DNA from: Bacteroidales bacterium
GTDB lineage: Bacteria > Bacteroidota > Bacteroidia > Bacteroidales > UBA932
Direction of reading: 5' to 3'
Assembly: GCA_022653675.1 (NCBI GenBank)
Contig: JALCST010000004.1
Span: 1-64,000 of the forward strand
Length of the DNA: 64,000 nt
Every line of letters begins with the position of its first letter. The first letter of the stretch is position 1. The translations under genes were made by a program, and so were the position numbers. Shown here piece by piece: positions 1 to 10,016 of the stretch. The notes beneath the pieces are model-generated. The model worked only from the letters and a program-made list of their open reading frames with translations, made no database searches and was not told where the DNA came from.

Positions 1-10
1 GTACGCTTCC

Positions 11-125
<115 letters not shown>

Positions 126-130
126 TATGG

Positions 131-172
131 GGAGACCGGACGACAATATGTCATCCGGCCTCCTTTTTTTTT
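131..172 (+). terminator. Terminator of the rRNA operon
   Basis: An inverted repeat (GAGACCGGACGAC, loop AATAT, GTCATCCGGCCTC) with two mismatches is followed by a run of nine T. It lies directly after the 5S rRNA and fits an intrinsic terminator. It also separates the rRNA operon from the convergent GH88 gene ending at 188. Confidence 0.8.
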
Positions 173-187
173 GTATGTGATGTAGTC

Positions 188-1453
188 CTATTTCGCGGTA
201 CCGTCGATCGATTGCCGTATTTTATCCTTATTGTTTTGTTCCATGTTTTTTTTACGCATCAGCGCTTCCAGAAAATAATAATCCGCATAATTCAGCGGAA
301 CGTCTACCTCACTGTTGTGGGGTTTGCTGCCTACGCCGTGCATGAGTATGAAGTTTCCGTTCGTACCTGTCTTTGCACGGTATGCGGGAGATGCCAGGCT
401 ATGCATGATGCTATCGGCAAGCTGTTTATAGTTTCTCCCGGGGACATAGGTGCTCAGTTCGTACAGGGCGGAAGCCGTGCATGCGGCAGCCGAAACGTCT
501 CTGGGTTCGTCGGGAATATCAGGGGCATCGTAATCCCAATACGGGACCAGGTCGGCAGGCATGTTTTTATTTGTAAAAATGTAGTTGCACACGCCTTCGG
601 CTATCTTTAAATATCTTTCATCGTGAGTATAGCGATAACTCATGGTAAATCCATATATGGCCCACGCCTGTCCGCGTGCCCACGAAGATTCATCCGAGTA
701 ACCCTGGGCGGTTTGTTTGTGCAGCACCTTGCCTGTTTTCGGATCGTAGTCGACCACATGATAACAGCTGTGATTTGCCCTGAAATGATTTGCCATCGTC
801 TTGTTTGCATGGTTGACTGCAATTTTGTGGAATGTCGAATCTCCTGAAATTCTAGTTGCTTCGAACAGTAATTCCAGGTTCATCATGTTATCTATTATTA
901 CTGGGCATTTCCATCCCTTTGTCGCTTGCCAGCCCTTGTTAGTATCCCATGATTGTATGACCCCTGCTCTTGGACGGTACCGGGTGATAAGGGATTTAGC
1001 CGCCTGAATGATTACTGATCCGTAATCGTATTCGTCGTTGAGCCTGTAGCCGTTCAGATAGCTGCAACCGATTATGAATCCGACATCATGATGCCAAGTC
1101 AGATATTGGACGGTGTCAAGTGCTTCCGTATAAATTCTGGCTAGTTCAAGCCACTTTTGATTGCCGGTAAGTTCGTTAAGCAGCCACATGCTGCCTGGGA
1201 AAAAGCCGGAACACCAGTCTTCCGGGGGAATGTATCGGACATTTCCCAAACTATCGGTTGTTTTTGGGTTAAGCAATCCCCCTTTTTTCTCGATAGCTTT
1301 GATTTGAAGTGTGTATTGTGCTGCAGCATTATCGATATTGTCTTGAATAAAGTTTTTATTGTCACTTTTATATCCGGTACAGCATGTCAGAGCAATCGCA
1401 GGGACACATAAGCATATGACTGTCATCGACAGTTTGGACAAAGATCTTAGCAC
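188..1453 (-). CDS. GH88 family unsaturated glucuronyl hydrolase
   Basis: A 421-residue protein of the glycoside hydrolase family 88 / unsaturated glucuronyl hydrolase type. These enzymes remove the 4,5-unsaturated uronic acid left at the non-reducing end by polysaccharide lyases. An N-terminal signal (about residues 1-25) ends in Cys-rich LTCC, not a clean lipobox, so it may be periplasmic. The two aspartates essential in family members match D123 (in HHDVGF) and D188 (in IIDNMMNL). SSWARGQAW, typical of the family, follows. The gene lies divergent to the hybrid sensor and should act last in the PUL pathway, on disaccharides made by the heparinase-like lyase. GH105 is the nearest alternative; the DNMMNL context favours GH88. 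Substrate linkage cannot be read from sequence. Confidence 0.88.
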   Translation of the reverse strand: MLRSLSKLSMTVICLCVPAIALTCCTGYKSDNKNFIQDNIDNAAAQYTLQIKAIEKKGGLLNPKTTDSLGNVRYIPPEDWCSGFFPGSMWLLNELTGNQKWLELARIYTEALDTVQYLTWHHDVGFIIGCSYLNGYRLNDEYDYGSVIIQAAKSLITRYRPRAGVIQSWDTNKGWQATKGWKCPVIIDNMMNLELLFEATRISGDSTFHKIAVNHANKTMANHFRANHSCYHVVDYDPKTGKVLHKQTAQGYSDESSWARGQAWAIYGFTMSYRYTHDERYLKIAEGVCNYIFTNKNMPADLVPYWDYDAPDIPDEPRDVSAAACTASALYELSTYVPGRNYKQLADSIMHSLASPAYRAKTGTNGNFILMHGVGSKPHNSEVDVPLNYADYYFLEALMRKKNMEQNNKDKIRQSIDGTAK

Positions 1454-1602
1454 TTGATTGTATTTTTATTGTATTGTAAAAGTAGCGCGTTTCTTTTCTT
1501 CCAACCGTCGCAAAAAATACAATAAATGGATAAAATATTACATTTGGTGGAATCAGGGGGTGGTTGAAATCAAAATAGAAAGCATATTGATCGTTTTATT
1601 TG

Positions 1603-1610
1603 TATTTTTG
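1603..1610 (+). promoter_or_regulatory. Putative -7 element of the hybrid sensor gene
   Basis: TATTTTTG matches the Bacteroidota -7 consensus TAnnTTTG, about 30 nt before the ATG at 1640. No TTG was found at the proper distance upstream, so the promoter would be weak or activator-dependent. The 186-nt divergent region 1454-1639 is AT-rich and must also hold the GH88 promoter; no clear match was found for that. Confidence 0.35.
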
Positions 1611-1639
1611 CTATAAGACATAAGAAAGATCGAGGTATT

Positions 1640-4600
1640 ATGCTGCGTTTTTTTAAAATATTGGCATTTTGCTGCCTTTGCATCGTAGCATCTGCTTCAA
1701 GTGTACAGGACGTTGCATTTAAGCATATAACCACTGATGACGGCTTGTCACAAATCTCCGTCAATACCCTTTACATTGATGAAAACGGTATCGTTTGGAT
1801 AGGTACGCGAAACGGCCTTAACAGATTCAACGGGAACAACATCCAAACTTTCAAGTTGAATAAGAATGATCCGAACAGTCTATTTTGCAATACCGTCCTT
1901 GCAGTTGTTGGGGATGGAAATGGCATGATTTACCTGTTATGCACTGAAGGAATTGCAGAATTAAACTTGTCGACTGAGCACTTTACTACCCTTCTCCAAG
2001 GTGATGTGAACAGTATTTATTATTATGACGGCCTTTTTATCGGCAGGGATAATGAAATATATGAATATGATAGGGAAAACAAAAATTTCAGGTTGTATAG
2101 AAAAATAGCCGACGAAACAATCGAAATATGCTGTATGTGCAGACAGGGCGATTGCCTATGGGTGGGAACGAACAGCAAAGGAGTATATAAGATGGATATC
2201 TTGACTGATTCTGTAAGCCATCCAATCAAGACAGGCAATATAACAAGTATTTATAAGGATGACGAAGGCGAATTATGGATCGGGAGTTGGGATGAAGGGC
2301 TATATCATGTCTTCCAGGACGGGCATATTGAAAATCTCAGGCATGACAAGAATAACGTTAAAAGCCTTTCGTCCAATTTTGTCAGGACATGTTGCGAAGA
2401 CAATAACGGCAATATGTGGATCGGTACGTTCAACGGCCTTAACAAGCTCACGAAAAATACTCGCAGAATTCAATATTATCCTGCCGAAAGCAATAACAGC
2501 GAGGGACTTACTCATTCGTCAGTATGGTGTATTGTCAAGGATACTCAAGGAACATTATGGCTGGGAACATACTTCGGAGGAGTCAATTATTTCAATCCTG
2601 AATTCGAGATATATAAGAGGTATACCGTATCGGATGAGGGGGAAAAAGGATTAAGCAGTTCCATAGTAGGGAGGACTATAGAAGATGCAGACGGTAACTT
2701 ATGGATAGGGACCGAAGGCGGTGGACTGGATTACTATAACAGGAATACTCATGAATTCAAATGGTACCGATACGGGGTAGGGCCAAACAACATTTCACAC
2801 AACAATGTCAAGGCTCTGTATTATGACAAGAAGGATAAAATCCTGTGGATAGGTACCCATACTGGAGGATTGAACAGGCTTGATGTCCAAACCGGAGCTA
2901 TAAGACACTATCGCATGCACGCCGGAGATGTTCATTCGTTGCCTTCCGATATCATTCGGGACATTGTCCCATATAAAAAAGACGTGCTTATCGTCGGTAC
3001 CCAAAATGGCGTTTGCCTGTTCAGAAAGGTGGATGGGAAATGTGAGCAACTTTTTAAGGATTCGCCCGATGGCCTGAAGATCAAGATGGTGACAAAAGTT
3101 CTGTTGGATAATGAAGGCAAATTATGGGTAGCTGCAACCGGTGAAGGTGTTTTCCGTTACGATTTCGAAGATAAGAGCCTGACTGATTTCCGACATGACG
3201 TAAGTGATTCCAGCAGCTTAAGCAATAACAATGTCAATAACATTATGCAGGATAGCAAGGGCAATCTTTGGTTTGCCACTTCAGGAAGCGGACTGGACAA
3301 GTTTGTTCCCGAAAGCAATTCTTTCGTCAATTATGACCACGAATACAATGGGCTGATAAGCGACTGCATATACGATGTTCAGGAATCTCCCGTAAGCGGA
3401 AGGCTCCTTCTGGCAACGAACCTGGGGCTTGCCATATTCGATACCGCTGCGAACGTGTTTAAAAATTACAGCGTCGAAAACGGATTCCCCATGACCGATG
3501 TCAACGAAAATGCATTATGCGTTACACATGATGGGGAGATTTTTCTCGGTGGAATGAAAGGAATGATTTCGTTTCATGAAAATGCCCTTAATTTTCCACC
3601 GAAACCATATAAGATCATTTTATCGAATTTATATGTCAATGGCAAAGAGGTCTCCGTTGGAGATCAGACCGGCATCCTCAACCAATCCTTATGCTATACC
3701 AAGGAAATAACGTTGCATCATGCGCAATCCATATTCAGCATCGAATACTCGACGTCAAATTATATAGCTGAAAACAAGGATGATATTTTGTACAAACTGG
3801 AAGGGTTCTCAAACGAGTGGCAAAGTGCCCGCGGCCAGTACGGAATTACGTATACAAACCTTAATCCCGGAACTTACCACCTTGTCTTGAAGGCGGCGGG
3901 AAAAGATACGAGCCTGTGCCGGCCGGCCAGTCTTACCATACACATATTGCCTCCGTTTTACCGGACCCCTATAGCATACCTTATTTATTTGCTTCTGATC
4001 TGTTCACTTGTCTGGTATCTCGTAAAGACAAACAATACCAGAATCAAGCTGAGAGAATCATTAAAGTATGAACAGCAGCATATCAAAGATGTTGAAGCGC
4101 TTAATCAATCGAAACTGAGGTTTTTTACGAATATCTCGCATGAATTCAGAACCCCGTTGACATTGATAGTAGCCCAGGTCGAAACCCTGATACAGGCGCA
4201 GAACTATACCCCCGCCTTGTATAATAAACTGTTGAGCATCTATCACTGCAGTATAGAGTTGCGCGACCTAATCACCGAGCTGCTTGATTTCAGGAAACAG
4301 GAACAAGGGCATATGAAGGTCAGGGTTCGTCCCCACAACATCGTCTCCTTTCTCTATGAGAACTATCTGCTCTTCAAGGATTATTCGGATCATAGAAGAA
4401 TCAATATGGAGTTCGAAAAGGATTCCGACGATATTGAAGTGTGGTACGATCAGAAACAGATGCAGAAGGTTATTAACAATTTGCTTTCCAATGCAAGCAA
4501 ACATTCCGATGAAGGTGGTACCATTACGTTGGGTATCAAGGCAGATGGCACGAATGCCATAATAAGGGTAACCGATACCGGTTGTGGGATAGACGTGAAG

Positions 4601-5683
4601 GAGATCGACAAGATATTCGACAGATTCTACCAGGTCGAGGGTGTCGATGAGATCGACAGCAAGGCAGGAATCGGAATCGGGTTGGCTTTGACCAAAGGCA
4701 TAGTCGAATTGCATCATGGTAAAATCGCCGTCGAGAGCGAACTTGGAAAAGGGAGCAGTTTCATAGTCTCGCTTCCTCTCGGCAAGGAATGCTTCTCAAC
4801 TGAAGAGATCGATAATCGTACGGAACAGGAAATGCAATCAGAACTTTTGCAGCCTGATGTGGGTGAACATCTAAAATCGGAACTTGAAGAAAATTCTCCG
4901 AACAAGAATATCCCTAACGTCAAGATCCTGATTGTGGAAGACAATATGCCGATTCGTAATATCCTTGTCGATATTTTCCGTCCGTACTATAATGTCATTG
5001 TTGCATCCAATGGAAAGGACGGGCTTGAAATGGTTCGCAGTGAAATGCCTAATATAGTTGTGAGCGATATAGTCATGCCTGAGATGTCGGGGATAGAATT
5101 ATGCAAGCAAATCAAGAGCGATTTTAATTGCTGCCATATTCCGGTCGTTCTTCTTACCGCTCGCGGATGTCTTGAACAGAATATCGAGGGATTTCTCATA
5201 GGTGCGGATGATTACATAACAAAGCCGTTTAATATCAATCTTCTGATTTCCCGTTGCAACAACCTTGTCAATTCCAGGCGGCTCCTTCAGGAAAAATTCA
5301 GCAGGCAACCCAAGGCGTATGTGCAGATGCTCGCCACAAACCCCATTGACAAGCAATTCCTGGATAAGGCTACTAAAATAATAGAGCAGCATCTTGATGA
5401 TACTGAGTTCAATGTAGGTGTTTTCTCGCAGGAAATGGCGATAGCCAGAACCAAACTGTTTACAAAGCTTAAAGCTGTTACCGGGCAGACACCCAATGAT
5501 TTCATCCTTTCAATCCGCCTTAAGAAAGGGGCCTTGATGTTACGTAACAATCCCGAATTGAACATAACCGAAATATCGGACAGGATAGGGTTCAGTTCGT
5601 CACGCTATTTCAGCAAATGCTTCAAGGATGTGTATCACGTCAGCCCTCTGGCATATCGTAAAGGGGAAGAGGAGAAGAGTTGA
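1640..5683 (+). CDS. Hybrid two-component system sensor/regulator (HTCS)
   Basis: A 1347-residue one-protein signalling system of the kind that controls Bacteroidota PULs. Order seen: signal peptide 1-20; periplasmic beta-propeller repeats with recurring LWIGT motifs, about 25-650; Y_Y_Y domain about 690-770; one transmembrane segment about 774-798; histidine kinase dimerisation domain with phospho-acceptor H834 in NISHEFRTPLT; ATPase domain with N-box around 943-955; receiver domain from about 1094 with phospho-acceptor D1143 in VSDIVMPEM; AraC-type DNA-binding domain about 1235-1345. By family precedent, the periplasmic part binds an oligosaccharide breakdown product and the AraC domain activates the PUL promoters. 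It sits between GH88 and the rest of the PUL, so it probably regulates both sides. Confidence 0.96.
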   Translation: MLRFFKILAFCCLCIVASASSVQDVAFKHITTDDGLSQISVNTLYIDENGIVWIGTRNGLNRFNGNNIQTFKLNKNDPNSLFCNTVLAVVGDGNGMIYLLCTEGIAELNLSTEHFTTLLQGDVNSIYYYDGLFIGRDNEIYEYDRENKNFRLYRKIADETIEICCMCRQGDCLWVGTNSKGVYKMDILTDSVSHPIKTGNITSIYKDDEGELWIGSWDEGLYHVFQDGHIENLRHDKNNVKSLSSNFVRTCCEDNNGNMWIGTFNGLNKLTKNTRRIQYYPAESNNSEGLTHSSVWCIVKDTQGTLWLGTYFGGVNYFNPEFEIYKRYTVSDEGEKGLSSSIVGRTIEDADGNLWIGTEGGGLDYYNRNTHEFKWYRYGVGPNNISHNNVKALYYDKKDKILWIGTHTGGLNRLDVQTGAIRHYRMHAGDVHSLPSDIIRDIVPYKKDVLIVGTQNGVCLFRKVDGKCEQLFKDSPDGLKIKMVTKVLLDNEGKLWVAATGEGVFRYDFEDKSLTDFRHDVSDSSSLSNNNVNNIMQDSKGNLWFATSGSGLDKFVPESNSFVNYDHEYNGLISDCIYDVQESPVSGRLLLATNLGLAIFDTAANVFKNYSVENGFPMTDVNENALCVTHDGEIFLGGMKGMISFHENALNFPPKPYKIILSNLYVNGKEVSVGDQTGILNQSLCYTKEITLHHAQSIFSIEYSTSNYIAENKDDILYKLEGFSNEWQSARGQYGITYTNLNPGTYHLVLKAAGKDTSLCRPASLTIHILPPFYRTPIAYLIYLLLICSLVWYLVKTNNTRIKLRESLKYEQQHIKDVEALNQSKLRFFTNISHEFRTPLTLIVAQVETLIQAQNYTPALYNKLLSIYHCSIELRDLITELLDFRKQEQGHMKVRVRPHNIVSFLYENYLLFKDYSDHRRINMEFEKDSDDIEVWYDQKQMQKVINNLLSNASKHSDEGGTITLGIKADGTNAIIRVTDTGCGIDVKEIDKIFDRFYQVEGVDEIDSKAGIGIGLALTKGIVELHHGKIAVESELGKGSSFIVSLPLGKECFSTEEIDNRTEQEMQSELLQPDVGEHLKSELEENSPNKNIPNVKILIVEDNMPIRNILVDIFRPYYNVIVASNGKDGLEMVRSEMPNIVVSDIVMPEMSGIELCKQIKSDFNCCHIPVVLLTARGCLEQNIEGFLIGADDYITKPFNINLLISRCNNLVNSRRLLQEKFSRQPKAYVQMLATNPIDKQFLDKATKIIEQHLDDTEFNVGVFSQEMAIARTKLFTKLKAVTGQTPNDFILSIRLKKGALMLRNNPELNITEISDRIGFSSSRYFSKCFKDVYHVSPLAYRKGEEEKS

Positions 5684-5832
5684 ATTACAATGTTTATCGA
5701 TGATCGGACAGCATAATACTTAATGTATTTTTTTGCTGTTTTCATGTACTTTTCAGTACAGTTTCATGTTTATTGGCTTATTACCTTTAACATCGGATAC
5801 AGTAAACGTAAAAAACAGTATCCCCGATCATC

Positions 5833-6723
5833 ATGAAACGAATAAGCAGTATTTTCAAATCGTCTTTAACGTTGCTATTTCTAATTGCAACATTGTTCGG
5901 AGCAGGTGCCCAGAATCCAGTCGAACTCAAGTTGTGGCCGAACGGTTCTGCCGGCAGCAACGGGCTTACAGGCGATGAAATGGTATCTGAGGACGGTATA
6001 ATAAGCAATGTCACAAATCCTTCCATAATAGTATTCAGGCCATCGAAGCCAAACGGCATCGCGATCATAATGTGTCCGGGGGGAAGTTATATCCGTCTTG
6101 CAATCAATCACGAGGGATACGATATGGCTTCATGGTTCAATGCCCTGGGGGTTACTTATATAATATTGAAATACCGTATGCCGAACGGCCATCCGGAAAT
6201 ACCGCTTTCCGATGCGGAGCAAGCTATGAGGGTGGTTCGCGCGCATGCGGCGGAGTGGGGGGTGGATCCACATCGTGTTGGCATCATGGGGGCTTCCGCC
6301 GGCGGCCATCTTGCAGCTTCTCTTGCGACATTGTTCACGAGTGACGAAACGCGTCCGGATTTCCAGATATTGCTCTATCCCGTGATTTCCATGTCGCCTG
6401 ATTCCACGCACGCAGTTTCACGGAGGGAACTTATAGGGGGCAATGCATCGAAAGAGTTGGAAATCAAATACTCATTGGAAAGACAAGTCTCGTCAACGAC
6501 TCCACAGGCATTTATTGCACTGTCTGCGGATGACAAAACAGTTCCTCCTTCAAACGGGATAAGCTATTTTTCTGCGCTTCTCGGATGCGACGTGCCGGCC
6601 ACATTGCATGTCTATCCGTTCGGGCGACACGGCTGGGGATTCCGCGATAGCTTCAAGTATAAGCGGCAGTGGACGGGTGAATTGGAAAAGTGGCTTTTTG
6701 ACGGGGTGGAATGGTCTGATTAA
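5833..6723 (+). CDS. Secreted alpha/beta-hydrolase, acetyl-esterase-like
   Basis: A 296-residue alpha/beta-hydrolase with a signal peptide (about 1-26, cleavage after AGA). The nucleophile elbow is GASAGG with S155; likely partners are D234 (before VPP) and H266 (in FGRHGWG). The CPGGSY motif at 81-86 replaces the HGGG oxyanion motif. This pattern is common in the acetyl-xylan / feruloyl esterase-like proteins of PULs. It probably removes acetyl or another acyl ester from the polysaccharide in the periplasm, but the true substrate is inferred only from context. It starts 149 nt after the sensor gene and precedes the heparinase-like gene. Confidence 0.8.
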   Translation: MKRISSIFKSSLTLLFLIATLFGAGAQNPVELKLWPNGSAGSNGLTGDEMVSEDGIISNVTNPSIIVFRPSKPNGIAIIMCPGGSYIRLAINHEGYDMASWFNALGVTYIILKYRMPNGHPEIPLSDAEQAMRVVRAHAAEWGVDPHRVGIMGASAGGHLAASLATLFTSDETRPDFQILLYPVISMSPDSTHAVSRRELIGGNASKELEIKYSLERQVSSTTPQAFIALSADDKTVPPSNGISYFSALLGCDVPATLHVYPFGRHGWGFRDSFKYKRQWTGELEKWLFDGVEWSD

Positions 6724-6851
6724 AAATCCGTACATTATAAAATGTACGATATTATACGAATTCTGAATGATAAACTTATATCGGATATGATGGTTCTGCA
6801 TAATTTTGTAGTGTAAGAATCATTTCACATCGTTTCTTTTATAAATAAACT

Positions 6852-8786
6852 ATGATTGCGTCCAAACATATTCCCTGTTTCCTTGTTATTCTATCCCTTG
6901 GCTTTTCAAGTCTTCATGCCAATGTAATGGAAGCGAAAGTCAACTCCCCTAAGATCGTCAATCAGTCGGTGGAGCTTGACGGCGTGTCGATTCCAGATCA
7001 CCCGAGATTGCTCTTTACCAATGAAAGGGAGGCAGAGATCAAGGAGCTGGCAAAGCATGACACATTTTTGGACAGTCTCTTGAATTTCCTGAAAGAAGAG
7101 GCTGATGAACTGCTTGAAGATAGACCTATGGAATATCCGGCCCATGTTTCCAGCATACTTCCCGTCAGCCGCGAGCAGATCTACAGGATAATGACCCTGT
7201 CGCTTGCTTACCGGATGTTCGGAGAGGCCAAATATGCTGAAAAAGCGAAGGCAGGCCTCATTAACGTCTGCAATTATCCCGACTGGGGACCGAAGCACTA
7301 TTTGGATGTGGCGGAGATGTCGACCGCCGTTGCCATCAGCTATGACTGGCTTTATGACTTCTTGCCGTACGATACTAGGCGCTTGATAGCAAAGTCTATA
7401 AAAGAGAGGGCGCTTATGCCTGCATTGAAGGAATATGAAACGGGGTCGCATGTGTGGGGGAAGCGGGAGACTAACTGGAATGTGGTCTGCAATACGGGAA
7501 TGGTCCTTGCCGCCCTTGCGGTTGCAGAGGATGAACCGGCCATGGCAGGGAAGATAATCAAAGAAGGAGTTGGCAACGTTCCATTGTGCCTGAAGTATTT
7601 CGGTCCAGACGGAGTCTGTTATGAAGGCCCGGGCTACTGGTATTATACCACGGTGAATCTGGCGATGCTTATAAGTTGCCTTGACGAGAATCTTAAAACA
7701 GACTTCGGGCTTTCCGGTCTGTCAGGAATAGACAGGACAGCATTCTATTATGTATCTTCAGTCAGTCCTTCGGGTCTTATATTCAACTTCGCTGATACGT
7801 ACCGCGATGTTCCGAATTACGGTCCGTGCTATTTTTTCTTCAGCAGAAAGTATAACCTGCCGCGGGTAGCCGAATTCTATCGTAACCTGATCCGAGAAGT
7901 CATTCTTTCGCCGAAGAAGAATCCCAGATGGCATTTCTTCCTCAATATACCGTGGTATGATCCTTCTACGGCTTCTGTCTCTACAGAGGTGCCTCGCATG
8001 CAAGTTTTTAATAACCAACTTAATCCTATATTGGTGTTCCGAGGGAATGGAAAAGATGCCAATGCGATTTCACTTATGGCAAAAGGAGGAGCCGGCGACA
8101 TGCCGCACCAGCACTTGGATGCCGGATCCTTTGTCGTGGAAACAAATGGCGTGCGCTGGCTCGTCGATTTAGGTGTTGAACCTTCCGATTATAGCCTTGA
8201 CGGATTTTGGGATTATACTCCGTATACAGGCGAACGCTGGTCGTATTTTCGCTATAATAATTTTAGTCATAATACGTTATCCCTCAACGGAACACTTCAG
8301 AATTCCGCCGGCCGCGGCCGCGTACTTCGGTTTTGTGCCGATGCCGGAAAGCCTTTCGGAATAATTGACCTGACCTCAGTCTACTCAAATCTAGCTTCAA
8401 GGGTTCAGCGGGGTTTCATGTTGATGTCCGACAATGCCATTCTTGTACAGGATGAAGTTTCCGCCTTATCCGATTCATGCCGGATAGTATGGAATTCAGT
8501 TACCGATGCGGAAATTACCATCAAGGGCAATACCGCCATTTTGCGTAAAGGTACCAGTAAGTTCATATTAAAGATAGCAGCCCCATATGATGCGGTCTTT
8601 ACAAAAAGTGCAATATCAAACTATGGACCGGCAGCTCCGATAATAGGATACAGCCTTCTTCAAGTTTCACTTTCCACGGACGAAGATACCCCGTGTACGA
8701 TTCGTATCCTTATGGGTAGCGACGAATATGGAATGGCTAAGGCCGAAGCCGGCAATATAAACATCCATTTGGCCAATTGGAGGTAG
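6852..8786 (+). CDS. Heparinase II/III-like polysaccharide lyase
   Basis: A 644-residue secreted protein: signal peptide about 1-23, an N-terminal alpha-barrel domain beginning with DHPRLLFT (49-56), and a C-terminal beta-sandwich of the heparinase II/III type. Candidate catalytic residues by analogy with PL12/PL21-type lyases are N208 or N210 (in TNWN), Y257 (in CYEGPG), and H419/H421 (in PHQHLDAGS); H473 lies in FSHNTL. Such enzymes cleave uronic-acid-containing chains by beta-elimination, giving the unsaturated ends that GH88 takes. The protein could belong to a less-studied family (PL21, PL38 or unassigned), so heparin or heparan sulfate should not be assumed as substrate. It ends 7 nt before the next gene, suggesting co-transcription. 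Confidence 0.8.
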   Translation: MIASKHIPCFLVILSLGFSSLHANVMEAKVNSPKIVNQSVELDGVSIPDHPRLLFTNEREAEIKELAKHDTFLDSLLNFLKEEADELLEDRPMEYPAHVSSILPVSREQIYRIMTLSLAYRMFGEAKYAEKAKAGLINVCNYPDWGPKHYLDVAEMSTAVAISYDWLYDFLPYDTRRLIAKSIKERALMPALKEYETGSHVWGKRETNWNVVCNTGMVLAALAVAEDEPAMAGKIIKEGVGNVPLCLKYFGPDGVCYEGPGYWYYTTVNLAMLISCLDENLKTDFGLSGLSGIDRTAFYYVSSVSPSGLIFNFADTYRDVPNYGPCYFFFSRKYNLPRVAEFYRNLIREVILSPKKNPRWHFFLNIPWYDPSTASVSTEVPRMQVFNNQLNPILVFRGNGKDANAISLMAKGGAGDMPHQHLDAGSFVVETNGVRWLVDLGVEPSDYSLDGFWDYTPYTGERWSYFRYNNFSHNTLSLNGTLQNSAGRGRVLRFCADAGKPFGIIDLTSVYSNLASRVQRGFMLMSDNAILVQDEVSALSDSCRIVWNSVTDAEITIKGNTAILRKGTSKFILKIAAPYDAVFTKSAISNYGPAAPIIGYSLLQVSLSTDEDTPCTIRILMGSDEYGMAKAEAGNINIHLANWR

Positions 8787-8793
8787 ATCATAT

Positions 8794-9960
8794 ATGAAAA
8801 TGCGAAAAACCATTCTCAATCCCTTTCTCTTTGGACTTTTTATTATTATCGGTTGCAGTGACGTAACTAAGATGCAAGCGAATAATTATTACGTCTCTTC
8901 AGCCGGGAGGAAGGCGGAGTTCGATAACTTATACGGTAAGTACTTGGGCGATAAGATTTTCGATGTCAACTCGATAACATTTAATCCCGGGGATACCGTC
9001 AGGTTTTACGGCTCGATTACAGATGAGGTCATAGGTAATCCGGGAATCGGCACCCATTCTCGTCCTATCGTCTTTATGGGTATAGGACCACAGGATGGGC
9101 GTGCTGTCATCGAGGGCGTCGCATTGTCGAATACAAAGAATGTTGAGTTCCTCAACTTCGAGGCGGCTTCGCCGATCATACAGATCAGGACCGTCAACAC
9201 CAGCCCCGATTCCGTCCGTTTCGTCAAATTCAGGAACTGCTACCTGCACGACGGAATCCAGGGGATAGCGATTACAATTCCTACCGCAAGCGACATAACA
9301 TTCGAGAATACCGTCATTGACCGGATGGATCAGGATGGGATCCTGCTCTCCGATGGGGCGGGTGACAGGTTCTCGTTTATCGGAGGATCAATATCAAACA
9401 CCGGTAAAGTCAATCCCGGCTGGCACGTCCATGGATGTTACGCTTCCGGCGGCAGCGGGCATTTGTTCGACGGCGTCGAATTCGAAAACAACGTAGGTGG
9501 ATATTCGATCAGCATACGCCGCGGGGGCATTACGATAAGGAACTGCACATTCATCGGATATTATACGGGGATAAACAATAACAACGAAGACGAGATTACC
9601 GGAATCAACCATTATACCGGTTCACGAGCCAGGAACCAATATTACAGGCTGTATCGTAACTGGTTTGCAGGTTGCCGGGTAGCGATATACCAGGGAGGTT
9701 TTCTCAACAACGGCCACGATCTCGGATGTGAAGACCCAGGTAATGCCTGGGCAATATTCAACAATACCTTTGTGAATACTCTGATTAATTTCGGAGAGAC
9801 TACCGATAACCTGAAAGCGCCTGCATATTATGATATTTACTTGTTTAACAACGTATTCGTCAATACAAAAGTAGTTGTTGCCGATGCAAATGCAAACAAG
9901 ACGCATGAATTGTCAAGCAACGAATGGTCCGGTACGTCTTCTTTATACAGCAACAAGTGA
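8794..9960 (+). CDS. Right-handed beta-helix lipoprotein of the PUL
   Basis: A 388-residue protein with a clean lipobox (IIIGC, C21), so it is likely a lipidated cell-envelope protein. The body shows the repetitive pattern of a parallel beta-helix (ITFENTVID, FSFIGGSISNT, ITIRNCTFIG, WAIFNNTFVNT), as in PL6-type lyases and other carbohydrate-binding helices. No catalytic set could be assigned. It follows the lyase by 7 nt and precedes susC by 56 nt. No other candidate for a surface glycan-binding protein exists in this PUL, so it may play that role or be a second lyase. Confidence 0.7.
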   Translation: MKMRKTILNPFLFGLFIIIGCSDVTKMQANNYYVSSAGRKAEFDNLYGKYLGDKIFDVNSITFNPGDTVRFYGSITDEVIGNPGIGTHSRPIVFMGIGPQDGRAVIEGVALSNTKNVEFLNFEAASPIIQIRTVNTSPDSVRFVKFRNCYLHDGIQGIAITIPTASDITFENTVIDRMDQDGILLSDGAGDRFSFIGGSISNTGKVNPGWHVHGCYASGGSGHLFDGVEFENNVGGYSISIRRGGITIRNCTFIGYYTGINNNNEDEITGINHYTGSRARNQYYRLYRNWFAGCRVAIYQGGFLNNGHDLGCEDPGNAWAIFNNTFVNTLINFGETTDNLKAPAYYDIYLFNNVFVNTKVVVADANANKTHELSSNEWSGTSSLYSNK

Positions 9961-10016
9961 TATTGTATCATTACAAATAAAGGGAAAAGATTCTATTATC
10001 ATAAAATAAAACTTCT

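Noticed and set aside
4268-4717. 149-residue minus-strand frame inside the hybrid sensor gene
   Set aside because: It is a shadow of the kinase/ATPase coding region; its translation has no recognisable domain.
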